Of a stretch of 64,000 bases of DNA, positions 26,690 to 35,748 are shown piece after piece. Position 1 is the stretch's first letter. The number at the start of each line of letters is the position of its first letter. The translations under genes and the position numbers were made by a program. Source of the DNA: JAAUTT01 sp038213375 (GTDB taxonomy: Bacteria > Bacteroidota > Bacteroidia > Bacteroidales > JAAUTT01); NCBI GenBank assembly GCA_038213375.1, contig JBBQTB010000017.1, positions 47,395 through 111,394 of the forward strand, given 5' to 3'. The notes beneath the pieces were generated by a model. That model was given only the letters and a program-made list of their open reading frames with translations, was not told where the DNA came from and did not search any database.

Positions 26690-28582
26690 TTATTCGAGAT
26701 AAGTATAACCGTAAAGACCTGATCGATAATTTGATAAAAATTCTTTTCCTTCTTCGGCAGAAATAATGCCCGATTTTACTGATGTTGTAACCCAGGTTTC
26801 GACAGTCCGAACCATCTTTTTGGGATTGTACTGAACATACTCCAGCACCTCTGCAACTGTTTCTCCATCTATAATTTGATCTATCTCATAACCGGTGTCG
26901 TTCACCGAAACGTGAACTGCATTTGTATCGCCAAACAAATTATGCAAATCGCCTAAAATTTCCTGATATGCGCCTACCAAAAATACCCCAATGTAATAGG
27001 ATTCTTTTCCACGAAGAGTATGAACAGGCAAATAGTAAGAGAGATTTTTGGTAGAAATAAAATTATCGATTTTACCATCTGAATCGCAGGTTATATCCTG
27101 CAAAGTGGCACAACGGGTAGGTTTTTCATCTAACCGCTGAATGGGCATGATCGGAAAAATCTGGTCGATAGCCCAGGAATCGGGCAACGACTGAAACAAC
27201 GAGAAGTTGCAAAAGTATTTATCGGACAGAAGTTTTGGTAACTGCCGCAGTTCGTCGGGAACATGTTTGAGTTCCGAAGTCATTTGGTGGATATCGCGGG
27301 CAATGGACCAAAATAAACGTTCCATCTGAGCCCTGGTTTTTAGGTCGAGTAATCCAAGACTAAAACGATCAAGCGCTTCTTCGCGAATCTGTTGGGCATC
27401 GTGCCAGGTTTCGAACATCCGGGGTTGATTCAACATATCCCAAAGAGAATAAAGTTCACGAACCAACTCATGGTCGGTAGGTTGAATATCTTCGCTTTCT
27501 TCCCAGATAGGAAGCGTAGTAGCTTCGAGAACTTCAAAAATAAGAACGGAGTGATGGGCTGTTAATGAACGACCCGACTCGGTGATAATATTTGGGTGAG
27601 GAATCTTATTTTTGTCACTCACATCAACCATGGTTGATATGGAGTCGTTTACATATTCCTGAATGGAGTAATTTACACTGCTTTCGCTGTCGGCAGAGCG
27701 GGAACCATCGTAATCGACACCCAATCCACCGCCTATATCCACAAACTCAACTTTAAATCCTTTCACATGAAGTTGAACATAAAATTGAGAAGCTTCGCGT
27801 AAGGCTATTTTAATTCGACGAATCTTAGTAACCTGACTTCCAATATGGAAATGAACAAGTTTGAGGCAATCCTGCAATTTATTTTTTTCGAGAAAATCCA
27901 AAGCTTCTAGTAATTCGCTTGAAGTAAGTCCGAATTTACTAACATCACCACCGGAATCTTCCCACTTCCCACTGCCTGAACTTGCAAGTTTTATACGAAT
28001 TCCAATATTAGGTTTAATCTTTAAACGTTTTGAAATATTGGCAATAAGTTTCAGCTCATTTAATTTTTCTACCACCAAATAAATACGTTTACCCATTTTC
28101 TGGGCAAGCAAGGCAAGCTCAATATAATCTTCGTCCTTGTAACCATTACAAACGATGATTGAATCCAAATCGGTATTGATAGCGATTACAGCATGCAATT
28201 CAGGTTTCGAACCGGCTTCCAGACCAATATTAAATTTTTTCCCGTGGGTAACAATTTCTTCCACCACAGGTCGCATTTGGTTTACTTTAATCGGATAAAT
28301 AATAAAGTTTTGACCTTTATAAGCGTACTCTTCAGCAGCAATTTTAAAACAACTCGACATTTTCTCAATCCGATTATCGAGAATATCGGGGAAACGAATC
28401 AACATGGGTGCTGACACATCCCGAACCATAAGTTCATCAATCAGCTCTTTAAGGTCGACCTCAACTCCTTTTTTGTTTGGGGTTACAACTACGTGCCCCT
28501 TTTCGTTGATCGAAAAGTAATTCACTCCCCAACCACGAATGTTGTAGAGCTCGGCTGAGTCATCTATCCGCCATTTTCTCAT
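26690..28582 (-). CDS. speA: Biosynthetic arginine decarboxylase
   Basis: The PLP enzyme converts arginine to agmatine for polyamine synthesis. The 630-residue length and order match SpeA: PLP lysine in YPIKVNQMR near residue 100, IGIRIKLASSGSGKW, HFHIGSQ, VDIGGGLGVDYDGS and the C-terminal substrate Cys/Asp region around HVSVNDTG. It belongs to the alanine racemase-fold (fold III) group, unlike acid-induced AdiA. No agmatine deiminase or N-carbamoylputrescine amidase is in the window. It is separated from hutH by a terminator. Confidence 0.95.
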   Translation of the reverse strand: MRKWRIDDSAELYNIRGWGVNYFSINEKGHVVVTPNKKGVEVDLKELIDELMVRDVSAPMLIRFPDILDNRIEKMSSCFKIAAEEYAYKGQNFIIYPIKVNQMRPVVEEIVTHGKKFNIGLEAGSKPELHAVIAINTDLDSIIVCNGYKDEDYIELALLAQKMGKRIYLVVEKLNELKLIANISKRLKIKPNIGIRIKLASSGSGKWEDSGGDVSKFGLTSSELLEALDFLEKNKLQDCLKLVHFHIGSQVTKIRRIKIALREASQFYVQLHVKGFKVEFVDIGGGLGVDYDGSRSADSESSVNYSIQEYVNDSISTMVDVSDKNKIPHPNIITESGRSLTAHHSVLIFEVLEATTLPIWEESEDIQPTDHELVRELYSLWDMLNQPRMFETWHDAQQIREEALDRFSLGLLDLKTRAQMERLFWSIARDIHQMTSELKHVPDELRQLPKLLSDKYFCNFSLFQSLPDSWAIDQIFPIMPIQRLDEKPTRCATLQDITCDSDGKIDNFISTKNLSYYLPVHTLRGKESYYIGVFLVGAYQEILGDLHNLFGDTNAVHVSVNDTGYEIDQIIDGETVAEVLEYVQYNPKKMVRTVETWVTTSVKSGIISAEEGKEFLSNYRSGLYGYTYLE

Positions 28583-28744
28583 AGAATAAATATTTGTTCT
28601 GTTGTATGTTAATCATTAAAAAAACAGTGCGAAAATATGCAATGTTGAGGGATAATATATGATTTCGATCTACAAACAATAAATAATTTACAATTACAGA
28701 AATTACACCTTAATTATCAATTGTTTAAAAAAGAGTTCCTGGTT

Positions 28745-29515
28745 CTATTTACCAAACACGTATTTTAGCCAGGCTTCAGACATAAGCTCCGCTCCCGCAA
28801 TAGAAGGGTGAACGCCATCACCGGTCCAATATGTTGGGGGTACAGCTTTTGCAGCTTTAGCAAAAATTTCATGATAGGGAATAAAAATAGTCCCAAACTC
28901 ATCTGCCATCTTTTTTGCCACTAACCGGTATCCATCAAACTCGGGAAACCAGGTATGGTCGACGGCTTTGCAACCCAGAAGAGCAAATGGCTCACAAATG
29001 ACCAGTTTAACATTTGGAAGAGCTGCTTTTGTGCGTTTTAACAATGCCCTAAAGTCATTCTCGTATATGGCCACAGTACCATCGTATTTTCCATCATGTT
29101 TGTGCCAATAATCGTTTACACCAATAAGGATACTTAACACCGAAGGGTTTAAGTCAATACAATCGTTCTGCCATCTTTCAGCAAGTTGGAACACTTTATT
29201 GCCACTGATTCCCTTATTATAAATTTTTAAATCTTTCTCAGCAAATTTTTTCAGGATATCTGCTGCTGCCAAAAAAGCATATCCACTCCCTAGTGCCCTT
29301 TGATTGTTGGGACTTTTCCCCTCTTTGTCTCGTCCGGCATCAGTTATAGAATCACCTTGAAAAAGTATCACATCTCCCTTTTTTAACAGTTTTTCTTTAA
29401 TTTTTGGGGCACTCTGGTAGTCAAACTCACTAGCCGATAAAATAGATGGAATGGCTGCCATTCCGGCTGTTCCAATAAAGGCATTTCTTAGAAAATTTCT
29501 GCGGTTTGATTCCAT
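28745..29515 (-). CDS. SGNH/GDSL hydrolase with Tat-like signal
   Basis: The 256-residue protein begins with ESNRRNFLRNAFIG, a twin-arginine-type motif, followed by a hydrophobic stretch to about residue 28, so export is likely. The hydrolase blocks are present: block I FQGDSITDAG (nucleophile Ser), block II ISGNK (Gly), block III GVNDYW (Asn) and block V DGVHPS (Asp/His). Such enzymes act as esterases, often deacetylating carbohydrates; the substrate is unknown. It stands alone between speA and a mobile element. Confidence 0.88.
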   Translation of the reverse strand: MESNRRNFLRNAFIGTAGMAAIPSILSASEFDYQSAPKIKEKLLKKGDVILFQGDSITDAGRDKEGKSPNNQRALGSGYAFLAAADILKKFAEKDLKIYNKGISGNKVFQLAERWQNDCIDLNPSVLSILIGVNDYWHKHDGKYDGTVAIYENDFRALLKRTKAALPNVKLVICEPFALLGCKAVDHTWFPEFDGYRLVAKKMADEFGTIFIPYHEIFAKAAKAVPPTYWTGDGVHPSIAGAELMSEAWLKYVFGK

Positions 29516-29785
29516 ACGTAGTTTTTAAATTATAGGTAAATATTAGAATAATTTCTCTGAAAAAAGAATTTTTTTTCGTCCTCTCACTGCTGTATAAAAT
29601 AAATTTTACCATAAAGAGCAATTTCAAAAATTTGGTTTATTTTTTTAAATCAAAACATTTTAAACCCTTAATTCGTTTGTTTTATATGTTATTACGTTTT
29701 TGTACTATTGTTTCTAACAAATTCTGAATTATTTCGATATTTGCTTGAACAAAGTAGAAAGGTCAGTTATTTATAAATTATCGAA
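29516..29785. other. AT-rich intergenic DNA, no gene seen
   Basis: This stretch between the SGNH hydrolase start and the mobile element has no supported ORF, no clear promoter match and no hairpin terminator. It contains long A and T runs and presumably holds the hydrolase promoter. The last nine bases (29777-29785) are one half of a target duplication. Confidence 0.5.
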
Positions 29786-29918
29786 TCAATGTCGTTGACT
29801 TAAGGTTTTGACCTCTCAACCCACCTCAAAAAAGAGGGCTAACTTGCACATTGTCAAGCGCAAGTTATAGCCCCTTTTTAAGGGGTTGGGGTTATTTTGA
29901 TTAAGTCAACGGCATTGA
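29786..29918. mobile_element. MITE-like element of a second family (133 bp, 9-bp target duplication)
   Basis: The whole element is an imperfect inverted repeat. The outer 18 bases TCAATGTCGTTGACTTAA (29786-29803) match the complement of 29901-29918 at 17 of 18 positions; the arms continue with gaps to AACTTGC/GCAAGTT around a short loop near 29846-29858. A perfect direct repeat ATTATCGAA flanks it (29777-29785 and 29919-29927). It is non-coding and unrelated in sequence to the three GAGTC-type elements. It ends 29 bp before the ketopantoate reductase start, so it has replaced or pushed away part of that promoter region. Confidence 0.85.
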
Positions 29919-29947
29919 ATTATCGAATACTTAAAAACAAGTTTATC

Positions 29948-30874
29948 ATGATTAAAATTGCCGTCATTGGAACCGGAGGTGTAGGTGGATATTTTGGAGG
30001 TAGACTGGTAAAGGCCGGCAACGAAGTTATCTTTATTGCGCGTGGCGAACATATGAGGGCCATGAAAGAAAATGGTCTTCACGTAAAAAGCATCAAAGGT
30101 GATTTTGTTGTTCATCCCTTAAATGTTACTGATCAAATTGGCGAGATCGAAGCTCCCGACCTGGTGATATTGACCATGAAAGCATGGCAGGTAAAAGATA
30201 TGGCTCACAAACTAAAAACTATAATAAAGCCCGAAACCATCGTTTTGCCTTTGCAAAATGGAGTACTGGCATCCGATGAATTAATATCTGTGTTGAATCC
30301 CGGGAATGTTATCGGTGGATCATGCCGTATATTCAGCAAAATTGAGGCGCCGGGAGTAATCAACCATTATGGCATTGAACCTACTATTATATTTGGTGAA
30401 CTCGATCATACAAAAACGGATCGGTTGCAAAATATCAAAAATATTTTTGATGATTCCGGTATTGTTTCGAAAATTTCCGACGACATTCATACTGAATTAT
30501 GGATGAAGCTGATGGTGATATGCGTTGGAGGATTATTGGCAATTACCCGTTCGCCATATGGCGCAGTGAGAGAACAGAATGAAACACGCAATCTGATGCG
30601 CGAATTGTTGCAGGAGATTTATCTGGTATCGCAAAAGGCAGGAGTGAATATAGAACAAACCTACGTTGATCAAACCATGGCGTATATTGATATGTACCCT
30701 TATGACTCTACTACTTCACTAGCTCGTGATATTTGGGACGGGAAACCTTCCGAAATAGAATATCAAAATGGAACCATTGTTGCTTTGGGAGCGAAATATG
30801 GAGTGGCTACTCCGGTAAACCAGTTTGTCTATTATTGTTTACTACCTATGGAAACAAAAGCACGGAAAAAATAG
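29948..30874 (+). CDS. panE: Ketopantoate reductase family protein (2-dehydropantoate 2-reductase)
   Basis: The 308-residue protein starts with the NADP-binding Rossmann loop IGTGGVGGYFGGRL and contains LTMKAWQV and LPLQNGV (family signatures around the substrate site), then the all-helical ApbA_C domain (about 175-305) with ELWMKLMVICVGG and DMYPYDSTTSLARDI. PanE reduces ketopantoate to pantoate in coenzyme A synthesis; paralogues of unknown substrate exist, so the role is probable, not certain. The ATG at 29948 is chosen; a longer frame back to 29897 would be encoded by the mobile element. Confidence 0.88.
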   Translation: MIKIAVIGTGGVGGYFGGRLVKAGNEVIFIARGEHMRAMKENGLHVKSIKGDFVVHPLNVTDQIGEIEAPDLVILTMKAWQVKDMAHKLKTIIKPETIVLPLQNGVLASDELISVLNPGNVIGGSCRIFSKIEAPGVINHYGIEPTIIFGELDHTKTDRLQNIKNIFDDSGIVSKISDDIHTELWMKLMVICVGGLLAITRSPYGAVREQNETRNLMRELLQEIYLVSQKAGVNIEQTYVDQTMAYIDMYPYDSTTSLARDIWDGKPSEIEYQNGTIVALGAKYGVATPVNQFVYYCLLPMETKARKK

Positions 30875-30899
30875 TTTGTTTTTACAATAGGCTATTGAC

Positions 30900-30921
30900 A
30901 AACCCACAAAAGGTTTTTTTT
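30900..30921 (+). terminator. Weak rho-independent terminator after panE
   Basis: A 5-bp stem AAACC/GGTTT with a 7-nt loop is followed by eight T residues, 26 bp after the panE stop. The short stem makes it uncertain. Confidence 0.4.
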
Positions 30922-31011
30922 GTATGACAACAATTTAGGTATGTTTTTTGTTTGTGAATAATGGTATTAATCATCCTTTCACCACATGGCTTTTAGCGCA
31001 ATTGGTTATAA

Positions 31012-34000
31012 ATGGAAAATGAAAATGTAACAATATATAAAAGACCCTTTCGCGGATTAAGAATTACAATGAAAATTGTACTCTGGATTGTTGTTACCGT
31101 TACGAGTATAATTTTATTGATTTTTTTGCTGCTGCAGCTGCCTTATGTGCAAAATCGTATTAAAGATAAAGCAGTTGCCAGTTTATCGAAGAAATTGCAG
31201 ACCAAGCTGGAAGTAAAAAATTTGAGTTTAAGTATGGGTGGGGAGATTGTCATTAAAGGTATATTTTTGGCCGACTTGCAGCACGATACCTTGCTTTACG
31301 CGGATAAGATACGCCTGTTATTTCAACCAATGGCATTATTTCACAAGCGTATCGAAGTGATTTCCTTTGATTTGGACAAAGTGGTTTTTAACTATCTCGT
31401 CTCAGATATTTTCGGAAAGACCAATATCGATTTTATTGTTAAAGCATTTGCTGATACTGTTTCTAAACCTAAAACAAATACCTCGTCAACCTGGAAGTTT
31501 ACCATCAATCGCATTCGATTAAATGATGCACGTGTAAATTACAACAATAAAGCCGACAGTATAAATATGAGATTAAAGGTTGGACAATCGCTTGTGGTGC
31601 TCCCACAAACCGACATCTTGTTAAAACGTTATGTGGTAAATTCTCTCTTTTTGGGCAACACACAGGGGAAGTTAACCTCATATTCCAAAATTACCGGAAA
31701 AGTAAAAGAAAAGCAGACTGTGGTTAATGATTCGCTTAAAAATGGTTCTCAAGGAGTAAGGATGGTCACCATTGTTAAAAAAATAACACTAAAAAACAGT
31801 TCATTCATACAGTCCGATCTGGTTACCAATGCCGGTGGATATTATAGTATGGATAGTGCTTTGATTATTCCCGATACCATCGACCTCTCAAAAAGGATAC
31901 TTGCTATCGATCAACTGATTATTCATCATGGAATTATATCAGTAAAAAATGCCAAAGGTAATGCCGATACAAAGGCAGAAAACGGTAATGTTACAGTTGT
32001 TGACAACACCGGATGGAATATCTCGTTACGAAATGGTTCTGTTACCCTCGATAGCATTCAAATTGCAACTATTACTAATGATAAAACCGGTAATGTTTTG
32101 TATAGTCCGGTTATTTCGCTTTCTAATTTTGAATTGCATGCGAATAACAATTTTTATAGTTCAGATTCCTGGAAAAGTAATATCGCCTCCTTACAATTTC
32201 TTGATAATAAAACCGGTCAGAAAACATTTCTTTCATTAAGTACATCCTTTGCATCCGGTCTTATTTCTGCCAATTCCATCAATTTTAAAACGGGGTCATC
32301 AGCACTTAAAGCAAATGCCACGGCTAACCTGTCTCATCCTGTAAAAGGCACAATTCCAGATTTTCACCTTCACGTGCTTTCTTCGTCGTTGAATCGTGAT
32401 GATTTTGCCCCCTACATTTCATTGCAGAATATCATGTATCGCTATTCGTTACCTGACCATGTATCGCTTACCTGCAATCTTTCGTCATCCAAACAACACG
32501 TTGAAGGAGAGGGTTCTGTAAATACCAATTTAGGGAATGTTACATTTAAAACCCAACTATTTCAAGGTGTTCCATTAACTACAAGCACATATACCATCGA
32601 TGTAAAAACAGAAAACCTGGAAATTGGTAAAATAATGAAGAACCCTGCATTGGGTCCTGTAACTGCTAACATTCAGGTTGAAGGAGAAGGCACTGACCCA
32701 TACACCATGAATGCCAGCGCCAATATCCTTATCGATGCTATTACACAAAATAATCGGGTTTATCGAAACGTTCAAGTTAACGGGTATTTGATGGCAGGAG
32801 ATGTTTTACTGAACGCTCTGTCCGACCTGCCGGATGCAAAATTGCAATTGACAGCAGCTGGTAACTTGAGTCGCGAGGCAACTAACATTCTTTTGAAAAC
32901 CTCCATTCAAAACATCGATTTGCGGGCATTAGGTCTAATAAAGGACACGATGGCTTTTTCAGGATACATTTCTGCCTACTATAATGGTACTGATTTTAAT
33001 CATTTTAATGCAGGCGCGGATACTTTTCAAATTCACATAACTTTACCGGAACAGGAATTGAATCTTCATAACAAGGCTACCTATAAGATTAAAGGAGATA
33101 CCGTGCAGGCTTGGTTTGATTCAGAGTTGTTTACGCTCACCTATTCCGGGAATATGCTGTTTAATGAAATTCCAAAATCACTTGGCAGATATTTGGGTAA
33201 ATTCGATGTGGCCAATGAGAAAAAATCTCAACTACAAGATTCAGACTTTTTTAAAGTTGATATTGTTCTTAAAAATTTAACAGCTCTTGAAACATTATTT
33301 CCCAAGCCATTGTATATTTCTGAGAAAGGCAATATTACGGCCTCAATGGCTAAAGGCAATTTTACCGCGGGAGCAGATTTTAAATCTATCGAATACGGCG
33401 ACTACGAATTTGAAAAAATTAAACTTCGCATCAATGGTCAGGATTCCACTTTGGGGATGGATTTTTCCATAGGTAGCGTAAATACTCCTATTCAACTTAT
33501 ACGTGACATAAATATTTCAGGAAAATACAATGCAGGTCTGTTTGAAAGCAGGTTGAAATTTTTGGATGAAAAGAGCAATCCCTGGTTTAATATAGCAATG
33601 GGAGGAAACGTGAAAACCAAGGAACGTTTTTTTACCCTACACGATTCATTATTACTGAACTATCAACATTGGAATGTTCCTGCCAACAATAAGATAACCA
33701 TGGGAGAAAAGGGACTTACGTTTAGTGATGTTTCCCTCAATAATACAGATAAGCAGATTCGTATTAAGGATAATACTTCACATCCCGAGGAACTTGGAGT
33801 AGATTTCAAAAACCTGAATATGGCTGCTATTTCAGCTGTATGGAAAGGTGATTCAACCGCATTTACCGGTTTATTATCCGGAAAGGTCACTACTGTTCAT
33901 TTACTTGATAAATTTCAACCCGTTGTTTTTAATACCGAAATCGAACTGAAGGACATCACGGTTACAAAACAAGAGGTTGGCAATCTTTCATTACGTGCCT

Positions 34001-35748
34001 CCAATACCGCAAATCCGGATGTTGCAACAGTCGATTTAAATCTTGGTCGCGATAGCATGCTTTTTATACTGAAAGGAGACTACGGCCTCAAAACAGGGCA
34101 GCCCATGCATTTTAATCTGAATACCAAAAATTTTAATATTGCCAGTCTGGCTCCTTTTACAGATAAGCTTATTTCAGAACCGCGTGGATATATCAATTCT
34201 TCGCTGGATATTTCGGGAAGCACCATCAAACCTTCCTTTAGCGGTAATGTGGGGTTTAAAAATATTTACATGTTTGTAAACGGACTTCAAACTGCATTTC
34301 AGGTTAACGATCAGCAGATAACTTTCAATAATAATAACATTAATTTCAATTCATTTACTATTATTGATGATTCGGATAATCCATTGGTAATCAATGGTAG
34401 TATTATTGTTAATGACTTCAAAAATATTCAGTATAACTTACAATTGAAACCAAATAATTTTCTGGCATATAATGTTAGTGCAATAAATCAACCAGATAAA
34501 AAGAGTAAAGCTTTGGTATCAGGTGATATTTCGATTAAAGGCCGAAATAATTTCCCAATAGTTATAGCAGATCTGCAACTGGACGAAGGATCTTCGTTGT
34601 ATTATAAAGTGACAAAACACAATACTAACGTTTCATCGAAGGGGATTGTGGAATTTTTAGGAGCACACCAGCCTAAGTCAGAGCCATCTACTACATCAAT
34701 TATGCAAAACCTTAACCTAACGGCCAATATTTCGATAGCCGAAGGTACGCCATTTACTATTATTACAGATCCGGCCAGAAACATGGGTTTAAATCTTACC
34801 GCCGGAGGTATTTTAAGTTTAAGGCAACTTCCGGCCCAATCGCCCTATCTTAATGGAAAGGTCAGTATCACTGGAGGAAACTATACGTTAGCTATAAGTG
34901 GATTAAAACGGACATTTGCTATATCAGACAGCAGCACGATTTCGTGGGATGGAAATATTTCCAATCCTGATATGAACTTAAAAGCATATTATACGGTCAA
35001 TACCCCTTCGGCTGAATTAATGGGTGTGGGTGATCAAAAATATTTAACGGCTATTCCTTTTCTGGTAAACATGAATATCCAGGGACAGCTGTCTCAGCCA
35101 ACTTTTCATTTCCAGCTTTCGTTGCCTCGCGAATATGAAAATACTTATGGAGATGTAGCTGCCAGACTCCAGATAATAAACAGCGATGAGACTGAATTAA
35201 ACCAAAAAGCAATTTACTTACTTCTTTTTGGAAGTTTTGGTTTTTCAAATTTTACAAACATCATCAATAATGGATCTGGTGGCACCAATGCATTGATATC
35301 TAATGCTCTCAATCAGTTTACTTCACAAATGATCCGATTTGTGGATTTGCATTTTGATCTTCAATCGTATGATAATTATGGTGGAACAACCGGCGAAAAC
35401 CTCCGTACTCAAATGAAAGTGAGCGCTGCAAAAAAGTTTCTTAATCAAAGGTTATCCACTCAATTGGGTGGTACATTTGTTTTGCAGGGAGATGTGAAGG
35501 AGCAAAACAAATCGTTTTTTGACAAAATTGTACCGGAATTTAATGTGGAATATACATTAAATAAACAACGTACATGGAAAGTAAAAGGGTTTCGTCAAAG
35601 TGAATACAGAGGGCTGGTGGAAGGTAAAGTAGTTAGCCTTGGTACCGGTGTAGTGTTTGAGAAAAATTATGATCATCCGCGGGATCTGTTCCGCAAAAAA
35701 AACGAAAAGAAAGAATCATTTTCACAAGTTCTAAAAACTAAAAAATGA
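31012..35748 (+). CDS. tamB: TamB-like (AsmA/DUF490) inter-membrane protein
   Basis: The 1578-residue protein has one N-terminal membrane segment (about 22-44) and then a very long periplasmic beta-rich region of the AsmA/TamB bridge type, ending in a DUF490/TamB domain (about 1080-1560, with ISITGGNYTL and LNQKAIYLLLFGSFGF). TamB-type proteins form hydrophobic grooves joining inner and outer membranes, for lipid transport or outer-membrane protein assembly. Its stop overlaps the next start by ATGA, and the next gene encodes a TamA-like Omp85 protein, the expected partner. Confidence 0.9.
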   Translation: MENENVTIYKRPFRGLRITMKIVLWIVVTVTSIILLIFLLLQLPYVQNRIKDKAVASLSKKLQTKLEVKNLSLSMGGEIVIKGIFLADLQHDTLLYADKIRLLFQPMALFHKRIEVISFDLDKVVFNYLVSDIFGKTNIDFIVKAFADTVSKPKTNTSSTWKFTINRIRLNDARVNYNNKADSINMRLKVGQSLVVLPQTDILLKRYVVNSLFLGNTQGKLTSYSKITGKVKEKQTVVNDSLKNGSQGVRMVTIVKKITLKNSSFIQSDLVTNAGGYYSMDSALIIPDTIDLSKRILAIDQLIIHHGIISVKNAKGNADTKAENGNVTVVDNTGWNISLRNGSVTLDSIQIATITNDKTGNVLYSPVISLSNFELHANNNFYSSDSWKSNIASLQFLDNKTGQKTFLSLSTSFASGLISANSINFKTGSSALKANATANLSHPVKGTIPDFHLHVLSSSLNRDDFAPYISLQNIMYRYSLPDHVSLTCNLSSSKQHVEGEGSVNTNLGNVTFKTQLFQGVPLTTSTYTIDVKTENLEIGKIMKNPALGPVTANIQVEGEGTDPYTMNASANILIDAITQNNRVYRNVQVNGYLMAGDVLLNALSDLPDAKLQLTAAGNLSREATNILLKTSIQNIDLRALGLIKDTMAFSGYISAYYNGTDFNHFNAGADTFQIHITLPEQELNLHNKATYKIKGDTVQAWFDSELFTLTYSGNMLFNEIPKSLGRYLGKFDVANEKKSQLQDSDFFKVDIVLKNLTALETLFPKPLYISEKGNITASMAKGNFTAGADFKSIEYGDYEFEKIKLRINGQDSTLGMDFSIGSVNTPIQLIRDINISGKYNAGLFESRLKFLDEKSNPWFNIAMGGNVKTKERFFTLHDSLLLNYQHWNVPANNKITMGEKGLTFSDVSLNNTDKQIRIKDNTSHPEELGVDFKNLNMAAISAVWKGDSTAFTGLLSGKVTTVHLLDKFQPVVFNTEIELKDITVTKQEVGNLSLRASNTANPDVATVDLNLGRDSMLFILKGDYGLKTGQPMHFNLNTKNFNIASLAPFTDKLISEPRGYINSSLDISGSTIKPSFSGNVGFKNIYMFVNGLQTAFQVNDQQITFNNNNINFNSFTIIDDSDNPLVINGSIIVNDFKNIQYNLQLKPNNFLAYNVSAINQPDKKSKALVSGDISIKGRNNFPIVIADLQLDEGSSLYYKVTKHNTNVSSKGIVEFLGAHQPKSEPSTTSIMQNLNLTANISIAEGTPFTIITDPARNMGLNLTAGGILSLRQLPAQSPYLNGKVSITGGNYTLAISGLKRTFAISDSSTISWDGNISNPDMNLKAYYTVNTPSAELMGVGDQKYLTAIPFLVNMNIQGQLSQPTFHFQLSLPREYENTYGDVAARLQIINSDETELNQKAIYLLLFGSFGFSNFTNIINNGSGGTNALISNALNQFTSQMIRFVDLHFDLQSYDNYGGTTGENLRTQMKVSAAKKFLNQRLSTQLGGTFVLQGDVKEQNKSFFDKIVPEFNVEYTLNKQRTWKVKGFRQSEYRGLVEGKVVSLGTGVVFEKNYDHPRDLFRKKNEKKESFSQVLKTKK

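Noticed and set aside
29897..29947. Longer N-terminus for the ketopantoate reductase
   Set aside because: It is encoded by the mobile element and its target duplication; the Rossmann motif begins right after the ATG at 29948.
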